In this document: positions 46,501 through 57,817 of the stretch, one piece after another
Position numbering within the stretch: the stretch's first letter is position 1
Layout of the letters: each line of letters begins with the position of its first letter
Assembly (NCBI GenBank): GCA_022432975.1
Contig: CM039502.1
Coordinates: 76,379,330-76,443,329, forward strand
DNA length: 64,000 bases
DNA from: Begonia masoniana
Lineage: Eukaryota; Streptophyta; Magnoliopsida; Cucurbitales; Begoniaceae
Reading direction: 5' to 3'
Notes under the pieces: model-generated
Seen by the model: the letters and a program-made list of their open reading frames with translations, nothing else
Database searches by the model: none
Told to the model about the DNA's origin: nothing
Position numbers and translations under genes: made by a program

Positions 46501-49087
46501 CTAAGCGAATAGCTCCGGATATTGGGCTTTAACATCTGCTTGTCTTTCCCACGTGGCTTCTTCCACATTATGATTGCGCCACAAAACTTTCACCAATGGC
46601 ACCACACGGTTACGTAACACTTTGAGTGACATATCTAATATCTGTATAGGCCTTTCTTCATATGTCAGCGTTGGCATGATATCGAAGTCCACCTGTTTCA
46701 CGATCTGAGTTGGATCTCGTACACATTTTCTCAGCATCGAAACATGGAAGACATTGTGGACCCCATCCATCGATGCTGGCAACTGTAGCTTATAAGCCAT
46801 GTTTCCCACACGCTTCAGGATGGGAAAAGGGCCAATGAACCGTGGGCTGAGCTTTTCTTTCTTACCGAATCTCATTACGCCTTTGAAAGGTGACACCTTC
46901 AGGAATACCTCATCACCCACAGCGAACTCTAAGTCTTTTCTTCTATTGTCCGCATAACTCTTCTGTCGACTCTGAGCAATTTTTATTCGTTGCTTGATAG
47001 CAGCTATCACCTCAGACATCTGCTGTAATATCTCAGGGCCGATAAGCTTGTTTTCTCCGACCTCATCCCAACACAATGGGGATCTACACTTTCTGCCGTA
47101 GAGAGCTTCATACGGAACCATACCGATTGTAGCCTGATAGCTATTGTTATAAGCGAAGTCCACAAGCGGTAGGTATCTACTCCAAGGAGCATCAAATTCC
47201 AGCACGCACGACCTTAACATATCCTCTAATATTTGAATTGTTCTTTCAGACTGCCCGTCCGTCTGTGGATGAAACGCCGTGCTGAAATCCAACCTGGTGC
47301 CCAGAGAGTTTTGCAAACTTTTCCAAAACCTGGAAGTGAATCTAGGATCCCGGTCCGAAACAATCGACACCGGAATACCATGCAGCTTAACAATCTCACT
47401 GATGTACAGTTCCGCGTACTGATCCATGGAGTACGTTGTCTTCACAGGTAGAAAATGGGCCGACTTCGTTAATCTGTCCACTATGACCCATATGCTATTG
47501 TGGCCTTTAGCTGTTCTTGGAAGGCCAACAACAAAGTCCATTGTGATGTTCTCCCACTTCCATTAGGGAATCGGAAGAGGCTGAAGCATTCCACTTGGTC
47601 GTTGATGTTCACCTTTGACTTGTTGACATATCATACAAGACTCCACATACTTGGCCACTTCATTCTTCATATTCGGCCACCAAAAGTGAAGTTTCAAGTC
47701 CTGATACATCTTCGTGCTACCGGGATGTACAGAGAAAGAAGATGAGTGGGCTTCCGACAAGATGTGCTTCCGTAACTCTTCATCCTTCGGAACATACCAT
47801 CTATCTCTGAACTTCAGGATACCATCTCCCGAATAGCTGAACTCGGAAGAGGCCATTGGTACTTTGCTCACCATATCAGCCATCTCCTTTGAATTGGTCT
47901 TCTGGGCTTCCTTAATGCGGTCCAGGACGGCGGGCCGTAGTGTTAAGTCTGCTAGTATGGCCGATAGCTCAGAAACTATCTCCATATCGAACTTCTGTAT
48001 CTTCGTCCTCAAAGGCATAGATACGGCAGACATTACTGGTTACATAGTAGCTGGCATCCTGCTTAGCGCATCCGCCACCACATTAGCTTTACCCGGGTGG
48101 TATTTAATCTCAACATCGTAGTCTTTTACAAATTCTAACCACCGCCTCTGTCTCATATTCAACTCCTTCTGAGTAAAGAGGTACTTCAAACTCTTGTGGT
48201 CAGAAAACACCTCACATGACTGTTCATATAGGTGGTGTCTCCATACCTTCTGCGCAAATACAACTGCCGCTAACTCAAGGTCATGAGTAGGGTAGTTTTC
48301 TTTCATGGCTCTTCAATTGTCTGGGCGCGTATGCCACCACTTTTCCTTCTTGCATCAATACGCATCCCAAGCCAATCTTTGACGCGTCACAATATACCGT
48401 GAATTTGCCATCATCAATTGGCAATACCAATAGAGGAGCAGTAGTCAATTTCTGCTTAAGTGTCTGAAAGCTTAGCTCACAAGCTTCAGACCACCTGAAT
48501 TTGATTTCCTTCCTCGTTAAGCTAGTCATAGGTTTAGCTATCACAGAAAATCCCTTGATGAATTTCCTGTAATAACCAGCTAGCCCAATAAAGCTCCGTA
48601 CCTCACTGGCATTCCTTGGTTTTGGCCAATCTTTCACGGCCTGAATCTTGGCCGGATCTATCGAAACTCCCTCTGCAGACACCATGTGGCCTAGGAAATT
48701 AATCTTGTTCAACCAGAATTCACACTTTGATAGCTTGGCAAACAATTGATGTCGTTTTAGAGTTGACAACACAATAGCCAAGTGCTCTTTATGCTCCTCT
48801 TCAGTCCGAGAATAAACCAGGATGTCGTCGATGAAGACGATTACGAATTTGTCCAAGAACTCCTGGAATACCCTATTCATCAAGTCCATAAATGCCGCGG
48901 GGGCATTAGTCAACCCGAACGACATTACCAAGAACTCGTAGTGCCCGTACCGGGTCCTGAAGGTGGTCTTTGGAATACCATCAGCTCTGACCTTCAACTG
49001 GTAGTAACCGGAGCGCAAGTCAATCTTAGAAAATACCCGAGCCCCTTGTAGCTGATCAAACAAATCGTTGATTCTTGGCAACGGGTA
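46501..49087 (-). pseudogene. gypsy pol remnant: RT, RNase H, integrase, chromodomain
   Basis: Reading leftwards from 49087: RT ([34 protein letters not shown] with both catalytic Asp), RNase H ([14 protein letters not shown]), integrase zinc-binding part ([12 protein letters not shown]), integrase core ([40 protein letters not shown]) and a chromodomain-like end (NHNVEEATWER...YPELFA). Damage is light: a 1-bp insertion near 48300, TAA at 48040-48042 (CAA likely before) and TAA at 47560-47562. The integrase-to-end segment (46501-47541) is an uninterrupted 346-codon frame. Confidence 0.93.
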
Positions 49088-49281
49088 CAGTTCTGATATT
49101 TCATTTAGTGAAAGAAGGAAATGGATAGTTAGGGAAACATACCACTCTAAAACAAATGAGGCTGGGTAGGCATCGGAGAGCAGGTTATAACTCGAGGTAG
49201 CCTAGAAAGAGTTAAAAACATATACCCTACCAAGCAATTTAGGTTATGAGATTTTGTAACATTCAAGTTTGATTGCTCCAC
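49088..49281. other. Unassigned sequence between gypsy break and gap
   Basis: 194 bp without recognisable coding content or LTR homology. It could be intron or 3' flank of the PI-like gene, or plain intergenic DNA. Confidence 0.4.
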
Positions 49282-49381
49282 NNNNNNNNNNNNNNNNNNN
49301 NNNNNNNNNNNNNNNNNNNNNNNNNNNNNNNNNNNNNNNNNNNNNNNNNNNNNNNNNNNNNNNNNNNNNNNNNNNNNNNNN
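49282..49381. other. Assembly gap (100 N)
   Basis: Exactly 100 N, a conventional placeholder for a gap of unknown size. A run of 17 G follows at 49382-49398. Confidence 0.99.
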
Positions 49382-49552
49382 GGGGGGGGGGGGGGGGGCA
49401 AGTCGGATCGTCGCTCCCAATATTTATGTCGCAGTCTCCTTCCAGGTCATGCCAAGGACAACAGGAGTTGAATACATTTTTTCTTCCTTCTCTTATAAGA
49501 ATGCTTTAAACCTGATTTATACGAGACAGGGAATTATGGAGATGTATTTTAC

Positions 49553-50876
49553 CAGCTCATAGCTGAGTCTTTTGTTCTCCTCTTCCAGCATTTTTCCCTG
49601 AGAAATACAATCATTATTCTCAGATACATATGTATATGTGTGTGTACATACATATAAAGGGTATGAAATAATGAATAAGTACTTACGTTGTCCCTCACCA
49701 TTTTCATGAACTCAGACTGCATCAAAAACATTAAATGAGAAGATTCAGTTTATGAGCTTCACATGATCAAAAGCATAAACATGTTAAAGAAATGGGTTTT
49801 CAGGATACCAGCCTGTTTCTCACGAACACCGTTGAGGCCGTTTTCGAGGGCGTTTTCGAGTGCCATGAGCTCCTTGTAGTTCAAGGAGGTGAGATCCTCT
49901 CCCTTCATATGCCTATAACACATTCCTAAAACATATATAAGCATAAACCGCAATCGAGAGAGTGAGATAGAGATGAAGGGTTTTTGAATGAATTTCTGTA
50001 GATAGAGTGAAGTGGACCTGAGCTCGTTCTGCATGCTGTCGTTTTCTTTCTTGATCCGATCGATTTCATTGCTAAGGTTCTGGAGTCAATAAAATGTTAG
50101 AACATCTAAGAAATAAAGAGCAGATCTGTAATTAGTAAAGTGGGTACCGGCTGGTTTCCTTTGATTTTAACTAAAAATAAAACACTTTTGGTTCGAATTT
50201 GCCAGATCTGTTCAAGGGTATGTTCAGTTTGATTTTGGTTTAACTTTCTTTCTCGGCGCAAAATGCAGTACAGAATGATTTATTTGAATCTGCTGTAAAG
50301 TGAGGGCTTTGCATGCATCCCATTAGTAGATCTGTTCCTAGAATTCATAGTTAATGTTGCTTAACATATTTTTAGCAAACCAAAATGTCAGTCCTTGGAC
50401 AAGAACTAACAGATCCTTCTAGGGCTAAACAGAAAGGATAAAAAAGAGAAGAGAAATATCACAGAAGCAAACACAAGGGAGAGAGATCTGGAGAGAGATC
50501 TAGAGAGAGAGAGTCATCACCTCATGCTTAGCATCCCATAGCCTCTTTTCAGACTTCTTGTTATACTTATCCAAGATATTAATCAAACTTCAGAATATCA
50601 AAAAAGCCAAAACCCACCAAGAAACAGCCAAAAGTCAAAAAAAAAAAGAAGTTACTGCTAAAAAAAAGATAGATTTTATGTTCTATACGGTGTGGAAGGG
50701 CTATGGAATTCAAGCATCTTTCCAGTAGCATCAAAGATAACGAGGGAAACTTTAGCATCGCACAGAGTAGTAATCTCTTTGGCTTTCTTCAACAACCCAT
50801 TCCTTCTTTTTGTGCAAGTCACCTGCCTGTTACTTGAGTTTTCTATCCTCTTGATCTCGATCTTTCCTCTCCCCAT
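49553..50876 (-). CDS. PISTILLATA/GLOBOSA-like MADS-box gene, exons 1-6
   Basis: Class-B floral MADS-domain transcription factor, expected to act in the nucleus as a heterodimer with an APETALA3-type partner on CArG boxes. Exons (minus strand): 50876-50689 (188 bp), 50587-50521 (67), 50079-50018 (62), 49912-49813 (100), 49716-49687 (30), 49597-49553 (45); lengths and phases match the PI/GLO pattern. Exon 1 is the MADS domain ([38 protein letters not shown]). Later exons give [59 protein letters not shown] and [15 protein letters not shown], the I and K regions. The last exon with the PI motif is not found before the gap. The exon 4 donor reads CAG|GCTGGT rather than GT. Several MADS residues look unusual ([20 protein letters not shown]), so it may be a divergent paralog. 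Confidence 0.9.
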
Positions 50877-52006
50877 CCCTCTCTACCTGTTCTTCTTTCT
50901 TGAGCTTGTGGAGGTCTGAAACAATAAAAGGTGAGAAAAAGGAGGAGATGAGAGCGTTTCTATAAAGAATTGGAGGATGAACAACTTTCGAAGTGGCACA
51001 GAAAGGGAGGGTTTGTTTTCGGACAATTGATAAAGACCGACCAAACCATCTTATTATCTGATGTGTTTGATTTAACCTTGGAGTACATAATACATATACT
51101 GGGCGATATTTAAAAATATAAATATTTTTTCTCTCTCCTAATCTCTTTCTCTCTCACTTCAACTTCTCCCGAATCCCAATCATAAAAAGATGAAACTACC
51201 ACTTTCTATGTAATAGTTTCTGTACTTTTGAAGGTTTTAGTTGTTGGAGCTAGTTATTCCTTAACAAATGAAGTTTGAAACCAGTTCTGATTTGTTTCAA
51301 TTAATTAATTGCATGAATGCTGCAAATGGGGACTAAAATATTAAGTATTTTGAAAAGGGAAAGATAGGCATTTAAGGGTGGAAAAGATGAAAACTGGGTA
51401 AGAGGAAGAACAGTAGGTTTAGGGAGTGCTGGATACGTCAACGTGGTCTGGTTGATGTTGTAGAGCCTAGACCATTGAAGTCTGTGATGGAGAAAGAGCT
51501 GGGTTTTGAAGTTGGAAACTGAAGAAGACAATCCAGTCTCTAGACCATCAAATCCAAATCAATGGGTTAGAGGCTCAAGAAGTTATTAAAATGGGGAGGT
51601 GAAACCAGTAAAAACCCAAAAATGGGAAGCTTAGCTTCAGTGCTCGGCCATTACTGGAACGACGATGTTCTGGGGATCAATCTTTCTCAAAGTCTTACGC
51701 TAGATGCTCTAACACACAGATAGATTTGATTATTCATTGATTATCCTTTTGTACAACACATTTATATCAGTCTCTAGATCCTTTGACTCGTGTTCAACTC
51801 TTTTGTTTATCTATTGAACTGCGGATAGAAGTACCCAAAATCATGCCCATTTGTGATTTGTGATCTTTGAGCACTAAGGTGCGCAAAACTCATATTGTTT
51901 TGATGTAGTTGAGTTGAATCAAATCCATTTCTAAATTAGTGTGACTCATTTTAGGTAATACCTAAGAACAAAAATGAGTAGATTTTTTACCCAAAATGAA
52001 CAATAT
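50877..52006. other. Upstream region of the PI-like gene
   Basis: About 1.1 kb between the MADS start codon and the next solo LTR. It includes a CT-rich stretch at 51125-51175 (plus strand). I see no coding exon and could not identify a perfect CArG box by eye. It probably contains the promoter and 5' UTR. Confidence 0.4.
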
Positions 52007-54412
52007 TGTGATGGCCCCCGACCCGATCGGGGTCCGAGGAGCCATCACTCCGGAACATTCAAAACGGGGACTATTTTTTTTTAAAACAAACAAAGCAGAC
52101 TTAACTTTTTAAAACAAACCAACCCTTAAAACTTTACAGAGAGAAAAAATATTCTCTAGATTTGAAAGTAAAACGGGAAAACAACTAAAAATCGGACTAC
52201 AGAATGAACGGCAGAAGAAATCAGAATACTTGGAACGTTTAAATAAAAGGCTGGATGGACGACGGGCATGCAGAGGACAACGTGATAAAATACATGCAGT
52301 GATCATAAATATAAACTGGAAGGCGTATTGGAAGAAGGCTACAGTGAATAACGGAATCGGGTGATCTAGGGCAGAAGAAGTAAATAAACTGGGGCAGAAG
52401 AAGTAGGCAGATGACGTCAGGCGGAAGATGTAGTGAACTGGGCGGAAGATGTCGGCGGACGACGTCAGGCGGAAGATGTGGATGACGTCAGGCGGAAGAT
52501 ATAAATAAACTGGGCGGAAATGAACTGTTCACCGGTAGAAGTGAACTACAAGCAGAAATGAACTGTTCATCAGTGGAAGTGAACTACAGGCAGAAATGAA
52601 CTGTTCACCGGTAGAAGTGATTTTAAAGGCAGCGGTTGATGTGATTTTAAAGACAGCGGTAGATGTGATTTTAAAGGCAGTGGTAGATATGATTTTAAAG
52701 GCAGCGGTAGATGTGATTTTAAAGGCAGCGGTGGATGTGATCGGAAGATGTAGTTTTAAAGGAAGAATTGGCAACATTTAACAGGAAGACGTATAAACAG
52801 GGAGCATAAAACAGAAGGCATAAAAAGTTTTAGACCTTCAAACTAGAATCAAAACAAAGTTGTAAAACATGCTTTACAAATGACAGAAATTCAAGAAAAA
52901 CAAACTGCATGGATAGCTCTAAAGTTCGAGACCAACCATGCACAACCTAAAAATTAAGAACTCAAGCAGTTCCAGAATGTTTTCAAAACATATATACAAC
53001 TGTCAATTACGGAGGTTTAAAAACTTAGACACCAAACCTATACATTATCCAGATTTCCAACAGAGTTTTAAAAACAAAACACCAGAATCTCAGTAGAGTA
53101 TACAGACATGAACTTTACTTTAAAAACTTAAACCTCGGGACAGAAATATGTCTGGCTGCCGCAACCACCCCCGAAAGCTCGAGCCACCAGTCACCTATTC
53201 GTCGGACTGAGGCACAATGTCCTCATCCACGGGATCCGTACCTACAATAAGGAGTTCACCTATGAGTCTAAAACTCAGTAAGAACATGAAAATGCAGTGA
53301 TGCAAATGCTATGCATGAACTTTCAGAATACAGTGACAGTACATTACATTATGTTCCACTGGCAGAGGGGTATAAGTGAGGCTTATAGGGGAACTGACAA
53401 GTGCACTATCAGGCACATAACAGATATACAGAACAGAACAGAACAGTAGGCCAGTCCCCGTCCTACACTTAATCGATACATTACATTCAGATTTTTATCT
53501 TTCTTAACTTCAAAACGTGTGCAGAAAACATTTTGCATGAGCTTTCGGGAAAAACGTGTATGCATGGACATTTACAGTGCTTCAACTTAAAACAGCAGAC
53601 AATAGGAATAATCGGCAGAAATGAAAAGAAATACAGAAAACTCAGAACGAAACTCTAACTTATCTACCCGAAATAACCCGACAGAAATAAAACCTAGTAT
53701 CTCTGTGTTGTAGGGCCTTAAGGGCCGATCTACACACATGAACTTACCTGTTGTCCGAAAAGTAGCAAGCTTTGCTCGTGAAACCACGGTGATGCACGAA
53801 CCTATGACGTGCATGAAAAAGGAAATTAACAAAGCTGCAAATGCTAACTAATAACTTAGTAGAATATGCTTCAAACTCCATTCAAACCTTTAGAAAACAA
53901 ACCAACGTGTTTTCATGCAAAAACAATGAGTTCTCTCCAAATTATCGTAAACCCCAACTACAACAAAACTCACATTTTAACTTATCCAAACTCGTTAACT
54001 TTAGCAGATGTTTACCTTAGGCAGAGAAACAGAAGAAAACTGAGGAGATCGAAGGAGCTTCGAAGGGTGTTTGTCATCTGGAAGAGAGAAAACAGAGGGG
54101 AGTGGAAAGAAGCAGAGGAGAAATGAGGGTTTCACGTAAGAGGAAAGAGAAGAAGAACATGGCTTCTTCAACAAGTTGCCAAGTGTCAAGCCACTATTGG
54201 CCATACCCCACCAACCTTAATTGGCTCCCTATTTTGCCATTCCATTGGTTTTTAACTATTTTACTATTTAGTTCCTCAAATCGGTTTTACGAATCACCCA
54301 CATTGAATTGAAACTATCGGTAAACTCATAAATATACATTGTATAAATATTCCCATTAATTCCGTTTAATAATTCAAGGAATATTTACATGGCAAAATTG
54401 CCGGGTGTTACA
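52007..54412 (-). mobile_element. Solo LTR upstream of the PI-like gene
   Basis: 2406 bp, TGTGATGGCC...GGGTGTTACA, minus orientation, with TSD AATAT (52002-52006) and AATAC (54413-54417), one mismatch. TGACGTCA-type sites at 52415-52490, short GATTTTAAAGGCAGCGGT repeats at 52610-52735, donor GTAAGT at 53747 on the minus strand. It sits about 1.1 kb upstream of the PI-like start codon, in the same orientation as that gene. Confidence 0.9.
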
Positions 54413-54417
54413 AATAC

Positions 54418-55178
54418 GGTACTAACGTGATCAAATTTACTAATGATATTAGAGTACGACCCAACAACAACTGTGGTCTTTAGGTGTTTTTATGTGAATA
54501 AAGTAAAATCCTTTTACTAGACTAATACAACATGTTTTGAGGTAAAACATTAAAAGAAATCGTACAAGTTTTGCATTAAAACCGTCAATATCATACTAAT
54601 GAGATAAATTTTTACTCTTGAGAATGCAATGCACGTTCCATATCTCTTTTTTAAATGATTTTACCTTTGCTAACAATATTCTAAGATATTATAACGTCGA
54701 TAGGGTTCACATTGTCTCTGAGCAAACAATAGTTCCGAATGTGTTCAAAGATTCACAGAGGTTATCTTAAAACTTAATAAATTTCAGTGTGACCCAAATT
54801 TTATCTGAATCAGACTCGTTAGGTACAAGTTGAAAATTTTATTAGAGTTTTATTTTTTTAATAAATTCGTGTTAATTAGAGTCGGAAAACTCAAATGTAT
54901 CTTAATTTTTATAATAGATTTGTTCCTCCACCCATAATTTTTTTTGAAAAGATTTTTTATGTAAATCTTTGTGTTCTTGTTTTTTCGCATTTATTTATTT
55001 TTTTCTGATTATTAGCTTTTCATTCTCAACAATTGATATCAAAGCTTGGTTGAGATAGAGAGCATAGAATCTAGGTTTCAAAATTTGTCGAACAAGGGTT
55101 TTTTGAATTTTCAAAAAATTATAGTTTTTGAAAAAAAAAAAAGAGGGACAAGTGTTCCCCAACCATTTGTCTTCTTCA
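54418..55178. other. AT-rich intergenic sequence
   Basis: About 760 bp of AT-rich, noncoding sequence between two LTR elements. TTGATATCAAAGCTTGG at 55032-55048 vaguely resembles a primer binding site, so an old retroelement fragment is possible. Confidence 0.4.
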
Positions 55179-55183
55179 TAAAG

Positions 55184-57657
55184 TGTAACACCCTGCTTTT
55201 TTGCCTATGTAATTTCTCCTCGAATCATTATGTGGGATTAATTTGGTATTAATACAATGAACGTTTTGTTGGAAACCAAATCGATGGAAATTATATATAG
55301 ATACATATAAATATGTACATTTGGATATGGGATAAAAACCAAACTAATGTATAAGTGAACGAAACCATTAGTTAGAAATGCATGGAGGGGTAAATTGGGA
55401 AGAAATTAAGGTTGGTGGGAGGGAGCCAATGGATGGTTGCCAAATGTCTATAACTTGCTGAGAAACCTACCTATTCTCCTCTCTTCTACGTGAACCTTCA
55501 CACTCATCCCTTCCTCTCTGTTTCCTCTCTTCCAGACGAAAATCATCCATCGAAGCACCTTCGATCTTCCTTGATTTTTTTTTTCCTTCTGTTTCTGCCT
55601 AAGGTAAGCATCTGCTTATGCTAAGTGTCTGGACAAGTTGAAATGACAGTTTTGTTGAAGTTTAGGGTTTGTGATATTTTGGAGAAAACTCGCTGTTATT
55701 GCATGAAAACATGTTGGTTTGTTTTCTAAAAACCTGAATGGAGTTAGGAGCATATCCTACAAGTTATTTGTTAGCATTTGCAGCTTATTTGTTTTCCTTA
55801 CGTGTATGTACAGGTTCGTGCATTATCGAGACGATCAAGAACATCAACTCTACAGCAAACAGGTAGGTTCATATCCATAGGTTGGCCCTTAAGGCCCTAC
55901 ATCACGGAGATACTAGGTACTACGTATATCGGGTGGTTTCGGGTAGAGAAAGTTAGAGTTAAGTTCTGAGTTATCTGTGTCACACCTTACGTTCTGCTGT
56001 AATATTTCTGTTGTCTGCCGTTTTACGTTTAAGCATTGTAAATTCTCATGCATACATGATTTCCCAAAAGACATGCAAAAGTTTTCTGTGCACGGTTTTG
56101 AAGTTAAGAAAGATAAAATCTGACTGTAATGTATTGGTTAAGTGCGGGACGGGGACTAGCCTACTGTTCTGTACAGCTTTGTCTGTTCTGTTCTGTTTTT
56201 GTTCTGTAAATCTGTTATGTGCCTGTCATGCACTTTCCATTTCCCCTATAAGCCCCACTTATACCCCTCTGACAGATAAAAACAATGTTCTGTAATGTCA
56301 CTATATTCTGAAAAGTTCATGCATAGCATATGCATCACTGCATTTATATGTTCTTACTGAGTTTTAGACTCATAGGTGAGCTCTCTGATGTAGGTACTGA
56401 AACTGTGGATGAGGACTTTGTGCCTCAAGACGATGATTTGATGTAGTTGGCGGATTGAGCTCATGGGGGTTGGTTGCTGAAGCCAAACATATTTCTGTCC
56501 CAAGGTTTATGTTTTTTTTTTTTTAGTAAAGTCCATGTCTGTAAACCCTACTGGAACTCTGGTGTTTTTGTTTAAAACTCTGTTGGGATTCTGTGTTTTT
56601 ATTTTAAAAACTCTGTTGGAAATTCTGTTGGGAATATGTAATGTATAGGTTCTGATGTTTGAATTTTAAATCTCTGTTTGACAGTCGATAGTTGTCTCCT
56701 GAAATATTCTGTTGTTGATGTATTTAAAACCTCTGTATTTGACAGTTGAATTTACGTTCTGAAGTATTCTGGAATTGTTTGGAATATTTTTTATTTTAGG
56801 GTGTGTATGGATTATTTCTGATTTTTGGAGCCATCCATGCAATCTGTTTTCCTTAAATTTCGGTCGTGTTTTCCTGGTATGTCCAAGATCATATTTTAAA
56901 TCGTTTTCTGAAGCCTGAAGCTTCCATACCTTCTGTTTTCATGTTTTTTGTCTCCATGTATTCCTGTCAAAAGTTGTCAATTTTTGCCTTTAAAACTATA
57001 TCGCCCGCCCAGTTTATCCATATCCATCGCTGCTTTAAATTCACTTATACAGCTGCCCGTTCTAAAAATCACGTCCACCGCTACTTGTAAAATCATATCC
57101 ACCGCTGCCCGTTTAAAACTGCATCCACCGCTGTCTTTACAATTTCATCTTCCGCCTGACGTCATCTGTTTTGTCTTATTCACATCCACCGGTGAACAGT
57201 GCACTTCTGCCCGCCTCCACCGCTGCCACTGTTCATTTTTTGTCGTATTCACATCCACCGCTGCCACTGTTCATTTTTGTCGTATTCACATCCACCGCTA
57301 CTTTTAAAATTCATATCCACCACTGCCTTTGTTTATTCACATCCACCGCTGCCACTGTACACTTTTGTCTTATTCACATCCACCGTTGTCACTATTCACA
57401 TTTGTTTAAAATCCACTTCTTCCGCAAGTCTTCTGCCTATGCTTTTCTGCCTTTATTTCCTGTTTATTCTGTTTATTTATTCTCATTGTCCATTTCTGTT
57501 CCCTGTTCTTCCCAGTCCCATTTCCAGATAAGGTTTCTTCTCCCTGTAATGTTCTAAAAATTTCAAAAAAAATATATAGTCTGTGTTTTTCTGTTATGTC
57601 CCAGAGTGATGGCTTGGCTCTCGGATTCCGATCGGAATCAGGTCTCAGGCCGTCACA
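55184..57657 (+). mobile_element. 5' LTR of the right-hand gypsy element
   Basis: 2474 bp, TGTAACACCC...GGCCGTCACA. Splice-like signals: donor AAG|GTAAGC 55604, acceptor TGTACAG 55813, 49-bp mini-exon 55814-55862, donor mutated to GTAGGT at 55863. The conserved island with TTCTTACTGAG and TGATGTAG is at 56350-56393. ATCCACCGCTGCC-type repeats lie at 57020-57400. Confidence 0.93.
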
Positions 57658-57661
57658 GTTA

Positions 57662-57672
57662 TGGTATCAGAG
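57662..57672 (+). other. Primer binding site
   Basis: TGGTATCAGAG four bases after the LTR end, identical to the sites at 12374 and 43340. Confidence 0.9.
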
Positions 57673-57817
57673 TGAACAAGGTTTTAAAATTGATTATGTA
57701 AAATGTTTGACTGCGCAACCCGCCACGTGAGATCGCTCCACCAACTATAAGTGTTTAAATTCCCGTAAAAGTTCTGATTATTAAATTAGGTTATTCTGTT
57801 TATAAGGTTTCTTAGAA

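Larger units (their letters stand above)
43682..49087 (-). mobile_element. Minus-strand gypsy element, 5'-truncated
   Basis: 3' LTR at 43682-46460, polypurine tract at 46461-46473, pol from RT to chromodomain at 46501-49087. Homology to the related elements stops abruptly at 49087, inside RT just before the PLPRI motif. Protease, gag, PBS and 5' LTR are absent. The left TSD is ATTCT (43677-43681); the right one is lost. The break lies about 195 bp from the assembly gap, so truncation may be biological or an assembly artefact. Confidence 0.9.

Noticed and set aside
49808..49813. GT at 49808/49807 as exon 4 donor of the PI-like gene
   Set aside because: It would give a 104-bp exon and put exon 5 out of frame, while the 100-bp exon keeps the known PI phase.
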